A DNA stretch of 64,000 nucleotides from Pedobacter sp. L105 (lineage in GTDB: Bacteria; Bacteroidota; Bacteroidia; Sphingobacteriales; Sphingobacteriaceae), in contig NZ_LMUP01000004.1 in assembly GCF_009765875.1 (NCBI RefSeq), positions 1,341,080 to 1,405,079 on the forward strand, given 5' to 3'. Each line of letters opens with the position of its first letter. Positions within the stretch are counted from its first letter, which is position 1. The position numbers and the translations under genes were made by a program. Shown piece after piece: positions 18,212-27,858 of this stretch. The notes beneath the pieces are model-generated. The model saw only the letters and a list, made by a program, of their open reading frames with translations. It did no database searches and had not been told where the DNA came from.

Positions 18212-19198
18212 TTACAGCTGTAGCCCTATTACCTTGATTAATATCAAAATAGGACATATTTCGAGGGCACAAAAGTACATAAATAAATAGAATTTTGGAA
18301 ACCGATAATGAGATAAAATATTTATTCCTGCTCTTATGAATTGAAATGTGAAAATTACAGCTAATAAAATGAATGAGATTACTATATAATAGATCCCATA
18401 TTTGAGTGGAGACAGGGCAAAGGCCACGACTAAGGGAATGAAAATTAGGGAGATGTTAAAATAACTTAAATATAATATGGAAACGTACTCATGCACCGGT
18501 TTCTGGACGTTAAAGAGGTGTCCGAGCAAACGCAGCAACAAAATCTTAAGGGTATACAATACAATAATGAGAACGGATATACTTACAAAAAAACGAAAAC
18601 CTTCGTGGACATAAGTGATCTGATAATACTGCGCCACCAGGTAAAAAAACATTCCTATGGTGAACCCGAATTGTATAAAAAGGAATAAAAAAGGCCAGGA
18701 ACTGAACAGGTTATCTTCTTTATTAAGGTTATTTAATCCTCTATTGCTGTAAAATGACTGGATAATGCCCTGCATTTGCTTGGCAAAAGAGATCCTCAGT
18801 ACAGCAAAAGCAACCAGTAGCAGCACGATAAAACCCAGCACCCAGGTATTGCCTTTTGGTAAGGGGTTTCCCATCCGGAGACGATTCGCCTTTTTAAATT
18901 TACCGTATTTTTTGAACCAGGCATCAAAGTCCAGGTTTTCAAAAACATTGGCCTTTATAATACTATCAATTAATATATGACGGTTAATCAAAGAATCAGG
19001 CAGTATCCAGGTATGTGTCATGATAGAATCTGTCACCTGTTTTTGTCTGACCAAAAATGCAGAATCCCTGAATATACGTGGTTTGTAAAACTTGTATTTT
19101 ACTGTAGAATCGCCTGGTGAAGCAAAAGCCTGGGCATTTGCTTTTCCACGGCCTAATCCGCACAGCAGGAAAACAGTGATCAAAAAATATTTATACAT
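18212..19198 (-). CDS. DUF4271 integral membrane protein
   Basis: A 328-residue protein with a signal peptide or first helix (about 1-22), an extracytoplasmic segment of roughly 100 residues with no clear domain, then about six membrane helices from residue 118 to the end. Length, layout and the neighbouring hemD match the DUF4271 family, which has no established function. The conserved-looking part is the loop with NVQKPVHEYVSILYLSYFN near the middle of the membrane domain. The adjacent hemD suggests, but does not show, a link with heme. Confidence 0.8.
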   Translation of the reverse strand: MYKYFLITVFLLCGLGRGKANAQAFASPGDSTVKYKFYKPRIFRDSAFLVRQKQVTDSIMTHTWILPDSLINRHILIDSIIKANVFENLDFDAWFKKYGKFKKANRLRMGNPLPKGNTWVLGFIVLLLVAFAVLRISFAKQMQGIIQSFYSNRGLNNLNKEDNLFSSWPFLFLFIQFGFTIGMFFYLVAQYYQITYVHEGFRFFVSISVLIIVLYTLKILLLRLLGHLFNVQKPVHEYVSILYLSYFNISLIFIPLVVAFALSPLKYGIYYIVISFILLAVIFTFQFIRAGINILSHYRFPKFYLFMYFCALEICPILILIKVIGLQL

Positions 19199-19205
19199 GC
19201 AGCTA

Positions 19206-19213
19206 CAAAAGTA
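19206..19213 (-). promoter_or_regulatory. Possible -7 element for the DUF4271-hemD operon
   Basis: TACTTTTG on the minus strand ends 8 bases before the ATG at 19198 and matches TAnnTTTG. No TTG was found at the right distance upstream. If used, the mRNA would have almost no leader. Confidence 0.3.
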
Positions 19214-19249
19214 ATCATCGCCTGGTCACTAATGGAAAGAATATAAAAT

Positions 19250-19804
19250 TTAAAAAACAGGGCAGTTTGCAGCTGGCACGATCCCTTCCTTATCAGTAGT
19301 GAGTACCCTGCTTTTGCCCTTACCGGTGATGATCCATATAGAATCGAAATCAGTACCGCTCCAGTTCAATTTTTTAGTCTTAATGCCCAGCGCTTTTGCC
19401 AGTTCAACAATATTTGCATGGTCCCACACAAATAAAACAACTCCCTTTTTGCCTTTCAGGTCTTCTCTGATACTTTCATAATCTGTTCCGCCAAATTCAC
19501 TGTTGATGCTGAGGTTATATTTTATTGCAAAAGGCGAGATTGTTTGAAACATCCTTGATCGCATTGTTTTTTTTCCGTTGCCAATAGAAGGGATATAGAT
19601 ATAGTCCGGAATACCTACCTTTTTATTCAGCACGCTGATCAGCTTTAAAGAGCGGTTAAGTCCCATACAATTCAGGCTTTCATTCTGCTCCTGCTTCTCA
19701 GCATGCCTGATAATAATAATTTTTAGTTTTCCCTGTGACTTTGCTGATAAGCATAAAGTTAAACAGATGAGTACACATAAACAGGTTAAGATGCTTTTCT
19801 TCAT
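19250..19804 (-). CDS. Secreted histidine phosphatase-like protein
   Basis: A 184-residue protein with a signal peptide (about 1-23). The start at 19804 (MKKSILT) is preferred over an ATG five codons upstream. The catalytic motif RHAE (Arg33-His34) of the histidine phosphatase/phosphoglycerate mutase fold follows the signal directly, and a second candidate catalytic His lies in FVWDHANIVELA. The substrate is unknown. It stands alone, divergent from the sigma factor gene at 19995. Confidence 0.78.
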   Translation of the reverse strand: MKKSILTCLCVLICLTLCLSAKSQGKLKIIIIRHAEKQEQNESLNCMGLNRSLKLISVLNKKVGIPDYIYIPSIGNGKKTMRSRMFQTISPFAIKYNLSINSEFGGTDYESIREDLKGKKGVVLFVWDHANIVELAKALGIKTKKLNWSGTDFDSIWIITGKGKSRVLTTDKEGIVPAANCPVF

Positions 19805-19994
19805 AATACGAAAATACAATAAAGCATGATAGCGGCAAACTACTTACACGAATGGGAAAGAAATAACAAAACTCAATTTTTAATATCGGGTTTCAAAGGT
19901 GCTGCCAGTTGCTTCTAAGATACGGTTTGAGGTGTTAAAATAGATTAATATCATATTCATATAATTATCGTTATATTCGTTATCAGAATTTGCT

Positions 19995-20573
19995 ATGACT
20001 CCTTATAATGAACTAACTGATGACGCACTTACTACTCTGTTAAAGGAAGAAGATCATGCTGCGTTTACGGAGATTTATAAACGTTACTGGGAGAAACTTT
20101 TTGTAGTTGCTAATAATCGTCTGAATGATGAAAACGATGCAGAAGAAGTAGTGCAGGATGTATTTTTCAGCATTTGGAAGCGTCGAAAAACATTAGAATT
20201 ACAGTACACTTTAAATACATACCTATCTGTAGCCGTTAAGTATCAGGTGATCAATCGTCAATCCAGTTTATACAAAAAATCCATCCATAAAGAGTTATCT
20301 GAAGAAGATGAAGGAACTGCGGATGCTACCCATTTATGGTTTGCAGAAAGAGAACTTAAAGAACAACTCACATTAGCCATTAATAAGTTACCGGAAAAAT
20401 GCCGGATTGTTTTTCTTAGAAGCCGCGAAGACGGGCAAACCAATGCCCAGATTGCAAATGATCTGAATATTTCGGAAAAAACAGTAGAAGCCCATATCAC
20501 CAGGGCCTTAAACATACTGAAAAGCTTGTTACATGTGTCTACGCCACTATTGCTGCATCTGTTAAAAAAATAA
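19995..20573 (+). CDS. ECF RNA polymerase sigma factor (FecI/RpoE type)
   Basis: A 192-residue extracytoplasmic-function sigma factor. Region 2 (about 20-90) holds the AFTEIYKRYWEKLF and DAEEVVQDVFFSIWKRR motifs; region 4 (about 125-185) holds LPEKCRIVFLRSREDGQTNAQIA and a helix-turn-helix with ISEKTVEAHITRAL. Its partner is presumably the FecR protein encoded 59 bases downstream. Such pairs in Bacteroidota usually turn on the adjacent SusC/SusD genes when their substrate is bound. Confidence 0.93.
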   Translation: MTPYNELTDDALTTLLKEEDHAAFTEIYKRYWEKLFVVANNRLNDENDAEEVVQDVFFSIWKRRKTLELQYTLNTYLSVAVKYQVINRQSSLYKKSIHKELSEEDEGTADATHLWFAERELKEQLTLAINKLPEKCRIVFLRSREDGQTNAQIANDLNISEKTVEAHITRALNILKSLLHVSTPLLLHLLKK

Positions 20574-20632
20574 TTTTATTTTAATATAGGGTTAACACAT
20601 ACTTGCCTGACTATATAGGTAAATACATGTAA

Positions 20633-21808
20633 GTGGAAAGCGAAGGACCCAAATACGAAATCACTGAATTAGCCAATAAATGGCTGAAAGGGACTATTAC
20701 ACCCGAAGAAAAAGCCTATTACGAAAAATGGTATGGGGCATTCGATGATTCCGAAACAAATTTTCAGTACGGAAAATCACAGTCTGCGAAACAGTTGGGT
20801 GATAAAATATACGCTGTTTTATATGATCGTATTCAGGAAACAAAAGAGTTGGGCAATAAAAAACATGTTCTGCTACGCTGGACTGCTATTGCGGCTTCAA
20901 TCCTGTTTTTTCTTTCATTTGGTGCCTATTTCTTAGTAAACAAAAAAGAGCAACTGCAAATTGCACATTATAAAAATGACATTCTGCCTGGTCATAACCA
21001 GGCTACATTGACCTTAGCTAATGGACAGAAAATAATTCTGGGCAAAGGATTATCCGGCACACTGGCACAGCAGGGCAATACATTGATCGTGATAAATGGG
21101 AAAAACACAATCAGCTACAATGCAATGGATAAGAAAGCGAATGTTGCTATTTCCTACAATACTCTTTCGACCGTTGTAGGCGAACAATCACCATATCCGC
21201 TAATCTTAGCAGATGGAACCAAAGTATGGCTAAACGCAAAGTCTTCTATTACTTTTCCTGTAGCCTTTACAGGCAAGGAGAGAATGGTAAAAATTACGGG
21301 TGAAGCCTATTTTGAAGTTGCCCATAATAGCGCCCATCCGTTTAGGGTAATCGTTAAAAACCAGACAGTTGAAGACATAGGCACACAATTTAACATCAAT
21401 GCCTATGACGATGAAAACGTCATTAAGACAACGTTGCTTGAAGGAGCTGTAAAAGTATTTGTTCCAACCGCTTCTACCTCAGCCAGGAAAGATCAGGTAC
21501 TGCTAAAACCAGGTGAGCAGGCAATTCTTAATCACGATGAGTTCAATGTGGCTAATGCCGATGTGGAGGAAACCATGGCCTGGAAAAAGGGATATTTCCG
21601 GTTTAACAATGAAAACATACAAAGTATCATGCGAAAGCTTTCCCGATGGTATGATATAGATGTACAATATACAGGAACAATTTCAGATGAAAAGTATTAT
21701 GCAACAAGTTCCAGGTATAAAAGCATCAGTGAAGTGCTGAAAATGCTGGAAAAAACAAAAGGTGTTCACTTTAAAATTGAAGGAAGGAGGGTAACCGTTA
21801 TGCAATAA
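20633..21808 (+). CDS. FecR-type anti-sigma factor
   Basis: A 391-residue single-pass membrane regulator. The cytoplasmic N-terminus (about 1-78) should hold the sigma factor, a membrane helix spans about 82-102, the FecR domain follows (with LADGTKVWLNAKSSITFP and GEAYFEVAHN), and the C-terminal DUF4974-like domain (about 320-391) should receive the signal from the SusC N-terminal domain. The start is GTG at 20633: a TAA lies directly upstream in frame and no ATG is available nearby. Confidence 0.92.
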   Translation: MESEGPKYEITELANKWLKGTITPEEKAYYEKWYGAFDDSETNFQYGKSQSAKQLGDKIYAVLYDRIQETKELGNKKHVLLRWTAIAASILFFLSFGAYFLVNKKEQLQIAHYKNDILPGHNQATLTLANGQKIILGKGLSGTLAQQGNTLIVINGKNTISYNAMDKKANVAISYNTLSTVVGEQSPYPLILADGTKVWLNAKSSITFPVAFTGKERMVKITGEAYFEVAHNSAHPFRVIVKNQTVEDIGTQFNINAYDDENVIKTTLLEGAVKVFVPTASTSARKDQVLLKPGEQAILNHDEFNVANADVEETMAWKKGYFRFNNENIQSIMRKLSRWYDIDVQYTGTISDEKYYATSSRYKSISEVLKMLEKTKGVHFKIEGRRVTVMQ

Positions 21809-21836
21809 TATATACGCAGAGGGTAATCAATAAGTA

Positions 21837-21864
21837 AGCCATCCTGATTGGAGTCGGGATGGCT
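21837..21864 (+). promoter_or_regulatory. Hairpin between fecR and susC
   Basis: An 11-bp stem with one G-T pair (21837-21847 with 21854-21864, loop of 6) lies 29 bases after the FecR stop. It is followed by AAAGTTGG, not a T-run, so it is not a standard terminator. It may be a processing or attenuation stem separating regulator from transporter expression. Confidence 0.45.
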
Positions 21865-21972
21865 AAAGTTGGATTACCAAAATAATTTAAGCCTAAACTA
21901 TTAATGAACCGCGAAGTGCCTGCCGCATCTTGACAAATGAAAAGGCGCTGCGCATTAACCCTACTTAAACAA

Positions 21973-24900
21973 ATGTACAAATTTTACTCAAAAAATATTG
22001 TGCAGCCGCCAGGCTATACAGTAAAAAAAATCCTGTTGATTATGAAGTTGACTACTCTTCTGTTGATCACGGTTATCTTGCAGGTAAGCGCTAAGACTTT
22101 AGCCCAAAAAGTCACGCTTTCAGAAAGGAATGCTCCTTTGGTTGACGTTTTTAATCAAATCCAAAAACAAACAGGATATGATTTCGCATTTACTGTTAGC
22201 ACGCTAAAAGATGCAAAACCGGTAAATATTGACGTAAAGAACGTCGAATTGAGCGAAGTGTTAAAAAAGGTTTTTGACGGGCAGCCTTTGGACTATTCCA
22301 TTGAAAGCAAATCGGTAGTGGTTTCAAAGAAAGAACCTTCCTTGCTGTACGATCTTAAAAACAAGGCGGTGAAACTCCTTAACCTTTCGGCAGACATTAA
22401 TGGCAGGATATTAGATAGCTTGGGCCAGCCCCTGATAGGCGCATCTGTAAGCTTAAAAAACACAAAATATTATACCCTAACTGATAATAAAGGAAATTTC
22501 AACTTTTCATCAGTACCGCAGGGTAAATATACGCTGGTGGTTACTTTTATAGGTTTCGACAAAATTGAAAAAGACATAGAAGCAAAAGGAGAAAAAATAA
22601 CTTTAGGATTGGTGGTACACGGATCTACATCTTCTCTTGACCAGGTACAGGTTATCGCTTACGGAACGCAATCCAAGCGTTTCAGTGTTGGTTCTGTAGC
22701 TACTGTTACCGCAGAAGAGATCGAAAAACAACCAGTGACCAATGTTTTACAGGCGTTGCAAGGGCAAGTTGCAGGGCTGGCGATAAATTCCTCCAGTGGT
22801 GTACCGGGATCACAGGTTTTGGTCCAGGTACGTGGACAAAACACGTTGTCTTCCAACATAAATAACTTTAAGCCTTACGATCAGCCTCTATTTATTATCG
22901 ATGGCGTACCCTTTGCCCCGCAAAACAGTAATATTAGTCAGTTGGGAAATCTTGCCGATGCACAATCCTCTACCGGCGGTATTAGTCAGGGAGGGGGAAT
23001 AAGCCCTTTTAACAATATCAATCCCAACGACATAGAAAGTATCAGCATCCTTAAGGACGCAGATGCAACTTCTATTTATGGCACGCAAGGTTCCAATGGG
23101 GTCATCCTGATCACTACCAAAAGAGGGAAAGCCGGTAAAACAACGCTTGACTTTAACGTTAATACAGGTTTTAATTCGAATGCTCAACCCCTAACCTTTT
23201 TGAACACGCAGCAATATCTTCAATTGAGAAAAGATGCTTATGCCGCAGACGGTGTTACGCCTACAAACGATCCCAATGACTATTTGGGCTATGCGCCTGA
23301 CTTAAAGATCTTTGATCAAAATAAGTACACAGACTGGCAGAAAGTTATAACAGGAAAAACCTCCAGTAATACAGATGTACATGCCAGTGTATCTGGCGGA
23401 ACAACTGATCAAACTTTCCTTATATCTGCTGGTTATTCCAGGTCAGATTATAATTTCCCTGGCGATTTTTCCGATAAAAGATTTACGCTGCACAGTGCTT
23501 TACATAGTAACTCCAGGGATAAGCGTTTTAACATCGATCTGGTTAATGATTTCGGATATGATCAAAATAATTCCCCTACTTTTGGCGGCAGTCAGGATAT
23601 CCTGCTGGCACCCAATTTACCCGATTTAAGAGATCCGGCCGGGAATTTAATTTGGAACTATAAGGGTGCAGATTTAGGCTCATATCAATTTTATAGTACG
23701 CTGATACAGCCCGCCAATCTGCAGAACTATAACTACAATAGCTCTTTGCATCTTTCCTATAATTTATTGAAAGGCTTAACAGTTTCTGCTAATCTGGGGT
23801 ATAGCCGTAATACCACAGCCGAACATTCGGAAGACCCTTCAACCGCACAAGACCCGATGTATGCAGTTAATCCCAATGCAGCGTTTGGAAATACTGCCGC
23901 TCAAACTATTAATATCGAACCGCAGATAAATTACACCAAAACCATTGGTAAAGGTGTTTTTAGCGCATTATTAGGGTCAACATATAAAAAGAATACCAGC
24001 ACTTCTACATTGACAGCAGGATATGGGTATTCAAATGATAATTTCCTGGGATCAATTAATGGAGCTGCAACGAATTATGCTTCTGACAATTCAAGCATCT
24101 ACAGATACAGTGCCGCCTTTGCACGTCTTAATTATATTTATGATCAGAAATATATTATTAGCTTAACAGGCAGAAGAGATGGTTCGAGTAATTTTGGCCC
24201 GACACACCAATTTGGTAATTTTGGATCTGCAGGAGCAGGCTGGATATTTTCTGAAGAAAAAGCATTTAAAAATGCGCTGCCATTTTTCAGTTATGGTAAA
24301 CTGTCCGGAAGTTATGGAACCTCAGGATCTGACGGTATACAGGCTTATCAGTATCAGTCATTATACAATCCAATTAACAATGTACCTGCTTTCCAGGGTA
24401 CTAAACCAAGTGCCCCGGCTAACCTTTATAATCCTGATTATAGCTGGGCATTAAAAAAATCGCTGAACGTCTCGTTAGATTTCGGCCTCTTCACTAACCG
24501 ACTCCTGCTAAATGCAACTTATTACAGAGATCGGGAAGGCAGTCAGTTAGTAGGCTATCAATTACCTTATCAAACTGGGTTTTCGAGTGTATTGGGAAAT
24601 TTAAACGCAAATATCCAAAACAAAGGGTATGAATTTTCAGCTACTTCAACTAACATAAAAACCAGGGATTTCTCCTGGACTACCAGATTTAACCTATCCT
24701 TTAACCGCAACAAACTGCTTTCTTTCCCTGATCTGGCAACGTCTGCCTACAGCGATGAATATATACTCGGTCAGCCTACTTCTGTCCTATACGGTTTTAG
24801 GTACAAGGATGTAAACCCTGCAACCGGGCTATTTGAGTTTTATGACAAAAACGGAAATGTCACTTCTAATCCTACTTATGGATCGGCAGCAAATGGCGGC

Positions 24901-25422
24901 GATCAGGTTCCAATTGCAAACAGGGAGGTTAATTATATGGGCGGAATTGGCAATAATTTCACCTATAAACAGTTCAGCCTGTATGTTTTCTGTCAGTTTT
25001 CCAGCCAGAATGCCCCGAATTATCTATATGAAGCATATAGTGTCAATTCTCCAGGCTTGATTGGTAACGAGCCACTACCAATATTTAATAATTATTGGAA
25101 AAACCCGGGCGATAATGCCACACTTCAGCGATTAACGTCTAGTTTCAATTCAAGTGCACTTACTTCTGCCCAGGATTTTGCACAATCAAACGCAGTTTAT
25201 AGCAATGACAGGTACCTGCGGTTGAAAACTGTATCCTTATCTTACGCACTGCCGGATGTTTTTCTCAAAAAAGTTCATGTTCAGGGGGCCAATGTTTATG
25301 TGAATGCACAAAACTTGCTGACTTTCACAAACTACAAGTTTGGCGACCCGGAACAACCTGGCTCTTATAGTTCTTTTCCTTTACAGCGTATTATCGCACT
25401 TGGTTTAAACGTCAAATTTTAA
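21973..25422 (+). CDS. SusC/RagA-type TonB-dependent outer-membrane transporter with STN domain
   Basis: This is an outer-membrane pore that imports a substrate with TonB energy. Counted from ATG 21973 it has 1149 residues; an ATG 12 codons earlier (21937) is the alternative. A signal helix (MKLTTLLLITVILQV) ends near residue 45. Then come a secretin/TonB short N-terminal domain (about 50-105), a carboxypeptidase-regulatory-like beta domain (about 130-210), the plug (about 220-350, with DPNDIESISILKDADATSIYG-like TonB-plug sequence) and the barrel. The STN domain marks a transducer that signals to FecR. The substrate cannot be told from sequence. Confidence 0.93.
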   Translation: MYKFYSKNIVQPPGYTVKKILLIMKLTTLLLITVILQVSAKTLAQKVTLSERNAPLVDVFNQIQKQTGYDFAFTVSTLKDAKPVNIDVKNVELSEVLKKVFDGQPLDYSIESKSVVVSKKEPSLLYDLKNKAVKLLNLSADINGRILDSLGQPLIGASVSLKNTKYYTLTDNKGNFNFSSVPQGKYTLVVTFIGFDKIEKDIEAKGEKITLGLVVHGSTSSLDQVQVIAYGTQSKRFSVGSVATVTAEEIEKQPVTNVLQALQGQVAGLAINSSSGVPGSQVLVQVRGQNTLSSNINNFKPYDQPLFIIDGVPFAPQNSNISQLGNLADAQSSTGGISQGGGISPFNNINPNDIESISILKDADATSIYGTQGSNGVILITTKRGKAGKTTLDFNVNTGFNSNAQPLTFLNTQQYLQLRKDAYAADGVTPTNDPNDYLGYAPDLKIFDQNKYTDWQKVITGKTSSNTDVHASVSGGTTDQTFLISAGYSRSDYNFPGDFSDKRFTLHSALHSNSRDKRFNIDLVNDFGYDQNNSPTFGGSQDILLAPNLPDLRDPAGNLIWNYKGADLGSYQFYSTLIQPANLQNYNYNSSLHLSYNLLKGLTVSANLGYSRNTTAEHSEDPSTAQDPMYAVNPNAAFGNTAAQTINIEPQINYTKTIGKGVFSALLGSTYKKNTSTSTLTAGYGYSNDNFLGSINGAATNYASDNSSIYRYSAAFARLNYIYDQKYIISLTGRRDGSSNFGPTHQFGNFGSAGAGWIFSEEKAFKNALPFFSYGKLSGSYGTSGSDGIQAYQYQSLYNPINNVPAFQGTKPSAPANLYNPDYSWALKKSLNVSLDFGLFTNRLLLNATYYRDREGSQLVGYQLPYQTGFSSVLGNLNANIQNKGYEFSATSTNIKTRDFSWTTRFNLSFNRNKLLSFPDLATSAYSDEYILGQPTSVLYGFRYKDVNPATGLFEFYDKNGNVTSNPTYGSAANGGDQVPIANREVNYMGGIGNNFTYKQFSLYVFCQFSSQNAPNYLYEAYSVNSPGLIGNEPLPIFNNYWKNPGDNATLQRLTSSFNSSALTSAQDFAQSNAVYSNDRYLRLKTVSLSYALPDVFLKKVHVQGANVYVNAQNLLTFTNYKFGDPEQPGSYSSFPLQRIIALGLNVKF

Positions 25423-25434
25423 ACGATTATTATC

Positions 25435-26826
25435 ATGAGAAATCTATATTCTATCCATAATAAAATATTCGCGGGCTTGTTGTTAATGGCTATATGTACG
25501 CTTGTTTCCTGCAAAAAATTAGTTGAAATACCTGCCAATCCGCCAACGTCAATTACCAAGAACGAGCAATTTGCAGATAGTACATCCGCAATGTCTGCTA
25601 TTGCCGGGGTTTATAATTATGGTGGAGGGTCTGGTTTTGCATACAGCGATGCCAACCTCACCATTACTACAGGGCTCTCCTCTGACGAATTATCCACTAC
25701 GATTAATTCGGATCAGCAGCAATTTTACAGTTATAACTTAACCTCGTTAAACGGTGAGGTATCTTCGCTATGGATTAAGCCTTACAAAAGCCTATACCAG
25801 ATAAATGATGTCCTGGATGGTATAACAAACAACAATAAATTTTCGGCCTCATTCGTAAAACAAATTACAGGAGAGATGAAGGTGGTTAGGGCATTATATT
25901 ATTTTAATATGTTGAATATTTTTGGTGGTGTGCCGCTGGTTACTTCAATTGATTATAATACTACGGCTCATCTGCCCAGGGCTACTGTTGCTGCGGTTTA
26001 CACCCAGGTTATAGCGGATCTCACAGATGCTGTTAAAAAATTACCGGCAAGCTATCCGTCGGCAGGAAAAGCACGGCCTAACCTTTATACGGCCTTAGCA
26101 TTGTTTGCAAAAGTTCATTTATATCAGGGTCAATGGCAAGCCGCCTACAATGAAGCTGATTCGGTTATAAAATCGGGTATCTATACTTTAACCCCCAGCC
26201 CTAAGAACGTATTTCTGGATGGCAGTACAGAAGCTATATGGCAGCTCCCGGCGGTACAAACCTATCAGACAACAGCAGATGCGGGGAATTTTGTACCTTT
26301 TAGTGGATCAACACCTAATTTTTTAGTAACCCCCTTTTTGCTAAATGCTTTTGAAACAGGGGATCAGCGTCTTCAGGCCTGGGTTGGCGTATCTGTTAGC
26401 AATAATCAGAACCTTTATTACCCTTTTAAATACAAGAATAAAAAGCCATCCAATACTCCTGTGGAAGACTATATGATCTTCAGATTAGGTGAATTATACC
26501 TGATCCGTGCAGAAGCTGCCGCGCATCTTAACAATCTTACCGCAGCGCTCGCGGATGTTAATGTTATACGTGCCAGGGCAGGCTTAGCGGCCAGCACTGC
26601 TAATGCATCGCAGGATGCTGTGCTGAATGCGGTTATGCACGAAAGGCAAACAGAAATGTGTTTCGAGTGGGGAAGCCGATGGTTTGACTTAAAACGGACT
26701 GGCACAGCAGGGACTGTACTTAGTGCCGAAAAAACCGGCTGGAAGAATAATGCTGGCTTGTACCCACTACCACAATCGCAAATACAATCAAATAACCTGC
26801 TTACACAAAATCCAGGTTATAACTAA
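25435..26826 (+). CDS. SusD/RagB-type surface lipoprotein
   Basis: This is the lid of the SusCD transporter. It has 463 residues with signal peptide and lipobox LVSC (Cys26). The fold is suggested by helical SusD segments such as VVRALYYFNMLNIFGGVPLVT, and by the family C-terminal features (EDYMIFRLGELYLIRAEAAAH, then VIRARAG and MHERQTEMCFEWGSRWFDLKRTG). It follows susC by 12 bases, the standard pairing. It is at the short end of the SusD range. Confidence 0.95.
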   Translation: MRNLYSIHNKIFAGLLLMAICTLVSCKKLVEIPANPPTSITKNEQFADSTSAMSAIAGVYNYGGGSGFAYSDANLTITTGLSSDELSTTINSDQQQFYSYNLTSLNGEVSSLWIKPYKSLYQINDVLDGITNNNKFSASFVKQITGEMKVVRALYYFNMLNIFGGVPLVTSIDYNTTAHLPRATVAAVYTQVIADLTDAVKKLPASYPSAGKARPNLYTALALFAKVHLYQGQWQAAYNEADSVIKSGIYTLTPSPKNVFLDGSTEAIWQLPAVQTYQTTADAGNFVPFSGSTPNFLVTPFLLNAFETGDQRLQAWVGVSVSNNQNLYYPFKYKNKKPSNTPVEDYMIFRLGELYLIRAEAAAHLNNLTAALADVNVIRARAGLAASTANASQDAVLNAVMHERQTEMCFEWGSRWFDLKRTGTAGTVLSAEKTGWKNNAGLYPLPQSQIQSNNLLTQNPGYN

Positions 26827-26858
26827 TTAATACATTTCTGCTTGCAATATATTCAAGT

Positions 26859-26895
26859 CTAACCAGGTATAATTTATACCTGGTTAGCGGGCTTT
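26859..26895 (+). terminator. Terminator after the SusCD genes
   Basis: A perfect 14-bp inverted repeat (26859-26872 with 26874-26887) lies 32 bases past the SusD stop and is followed by CGGGCTTTTGTTT. It should end or reduce transcription before the ABC transporter gene that begins at 26914, so the downstream genes may have their own control. Confidence 0.7.
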
Positions 26896-26913
26896 TGTTT
26901 CAAAAAAATAAAT

Positions 26914-27846
26914 ATGGAAAATTCAATATTAAGTATAAAAAACCTGTCGCACCGCTATAATAGCAATTGGGCAATACGCGACATCAACCTGGAAATTAGT
27001 AAAACCGGAATTTTAGGCTTACTTGGTTCAAACGGTGCCGGTAAATCAACTACGATGAATATCATGTGCGGCGTATTGAACCAGACGGAAGGAGACGTTT
27101 ATATCAATGGTGTTGACTTGCGTAAAAAACCGGAAGAAGCTAAAAGACAAATAGGTTTCCTTCCCCAAAATCCCCCCTTGTATTTAGACCTTACGGTGGA
27201 TGAATATCTTATTTATACCGCTGAACTACGGAAAATGGATAACAGGATGATTAAATCTGCACTGGAAGAAGCCAAAGAACGTTGCGGCATTTCTCACTTC
27301 AGCAACCGCCTGCTCAAAAACCTATCAGGAGGTTACCGGCAGCGGGTAGGAATTGCGCAAGCGATTATCCATAAGCCTAAACTGGTAGTGATGGATGAGC
27401 CGACCAATGGCCTGGATCCAAACCAAATTACAGAGGTGCGAATGCTGATCAAAGAAATAGCTGTAGAACATGCGGTTATTTTTTCATCCCACGTTTTATC
27501 AGAGGTACAGTTGTTATGCAAAGAGATTAAAATGATAGCCGATGGCCGCATTGTTTTTTCTGATACAATGGATGCCTTTAACAACTACGTGGAACCACAC
27601 AGTGTGGTCATGTACATGGAAAACCCGCCATTAGCAGATGAAATATTGAAGATAAGTGGCGTGAAGAATGTCGAATTCATTGCAGAGAGGCAGGCCCGCG
27701 TTTATTTTACCGGTGAGCGGGATATTACAGAACGGCTGATCGAGACAAGCGTACATAACGACTGGCGCTTACGGGAGATTATTCTTGATAAAACAGCCCT
27801 TGATGAAATCTTTAAGCAATTGTCTACTAAATCAAAGCAATCCTAA
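26914..27846 (+). CDS. ABC transporter ATP-binding protein, GldA/ABC-2 type
   Basis: A 310-residue ATPase that should drive the permease encoded 12 bases downstream. Walker A is GSNGAGKS (38-45), the Q-loop lies near FLPQNPP (82-88), the signature LSGGY is at 137-141, Walker B VVMDEP at 158-163, and the switch His is in FSSHVLSE. The C-terminal 90 residues form the extra domain usual in ABC-2 exporters. It resembles GldA of the gliding-associated transporter, but the locus contents differ from the gliding loci I know. Confidence 0.92.
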   Translation: MENSILSIKNLSHRYNSNWAIRDINLEISKTGILGLLGSNGAGKSTTMNIMCGVLNQTEGDVYINGVDLRKKPEEAKRQIGFLPQNPPLYLDLTVDEYLIYTAELRKMDNRMIKSALEEAKERCGISHFSNRLLKNLSGGYRQRVGIAQAIIHKPKLVVMDEPTNGLDPNQITEVRMLIKEIAVEHAVIFSSHVLSEVQLLCKEIKMIADGRIVFSDTMDAFNNYVEPHSVVMYMENPPLADEILKISGVKNVEFIAERQARVYFTGERDITERLIETSVHNDWRLREIILDKTALDEIFKQLSTKSKQS

Positions 27847-27858
27847 TTTATCCAAATA

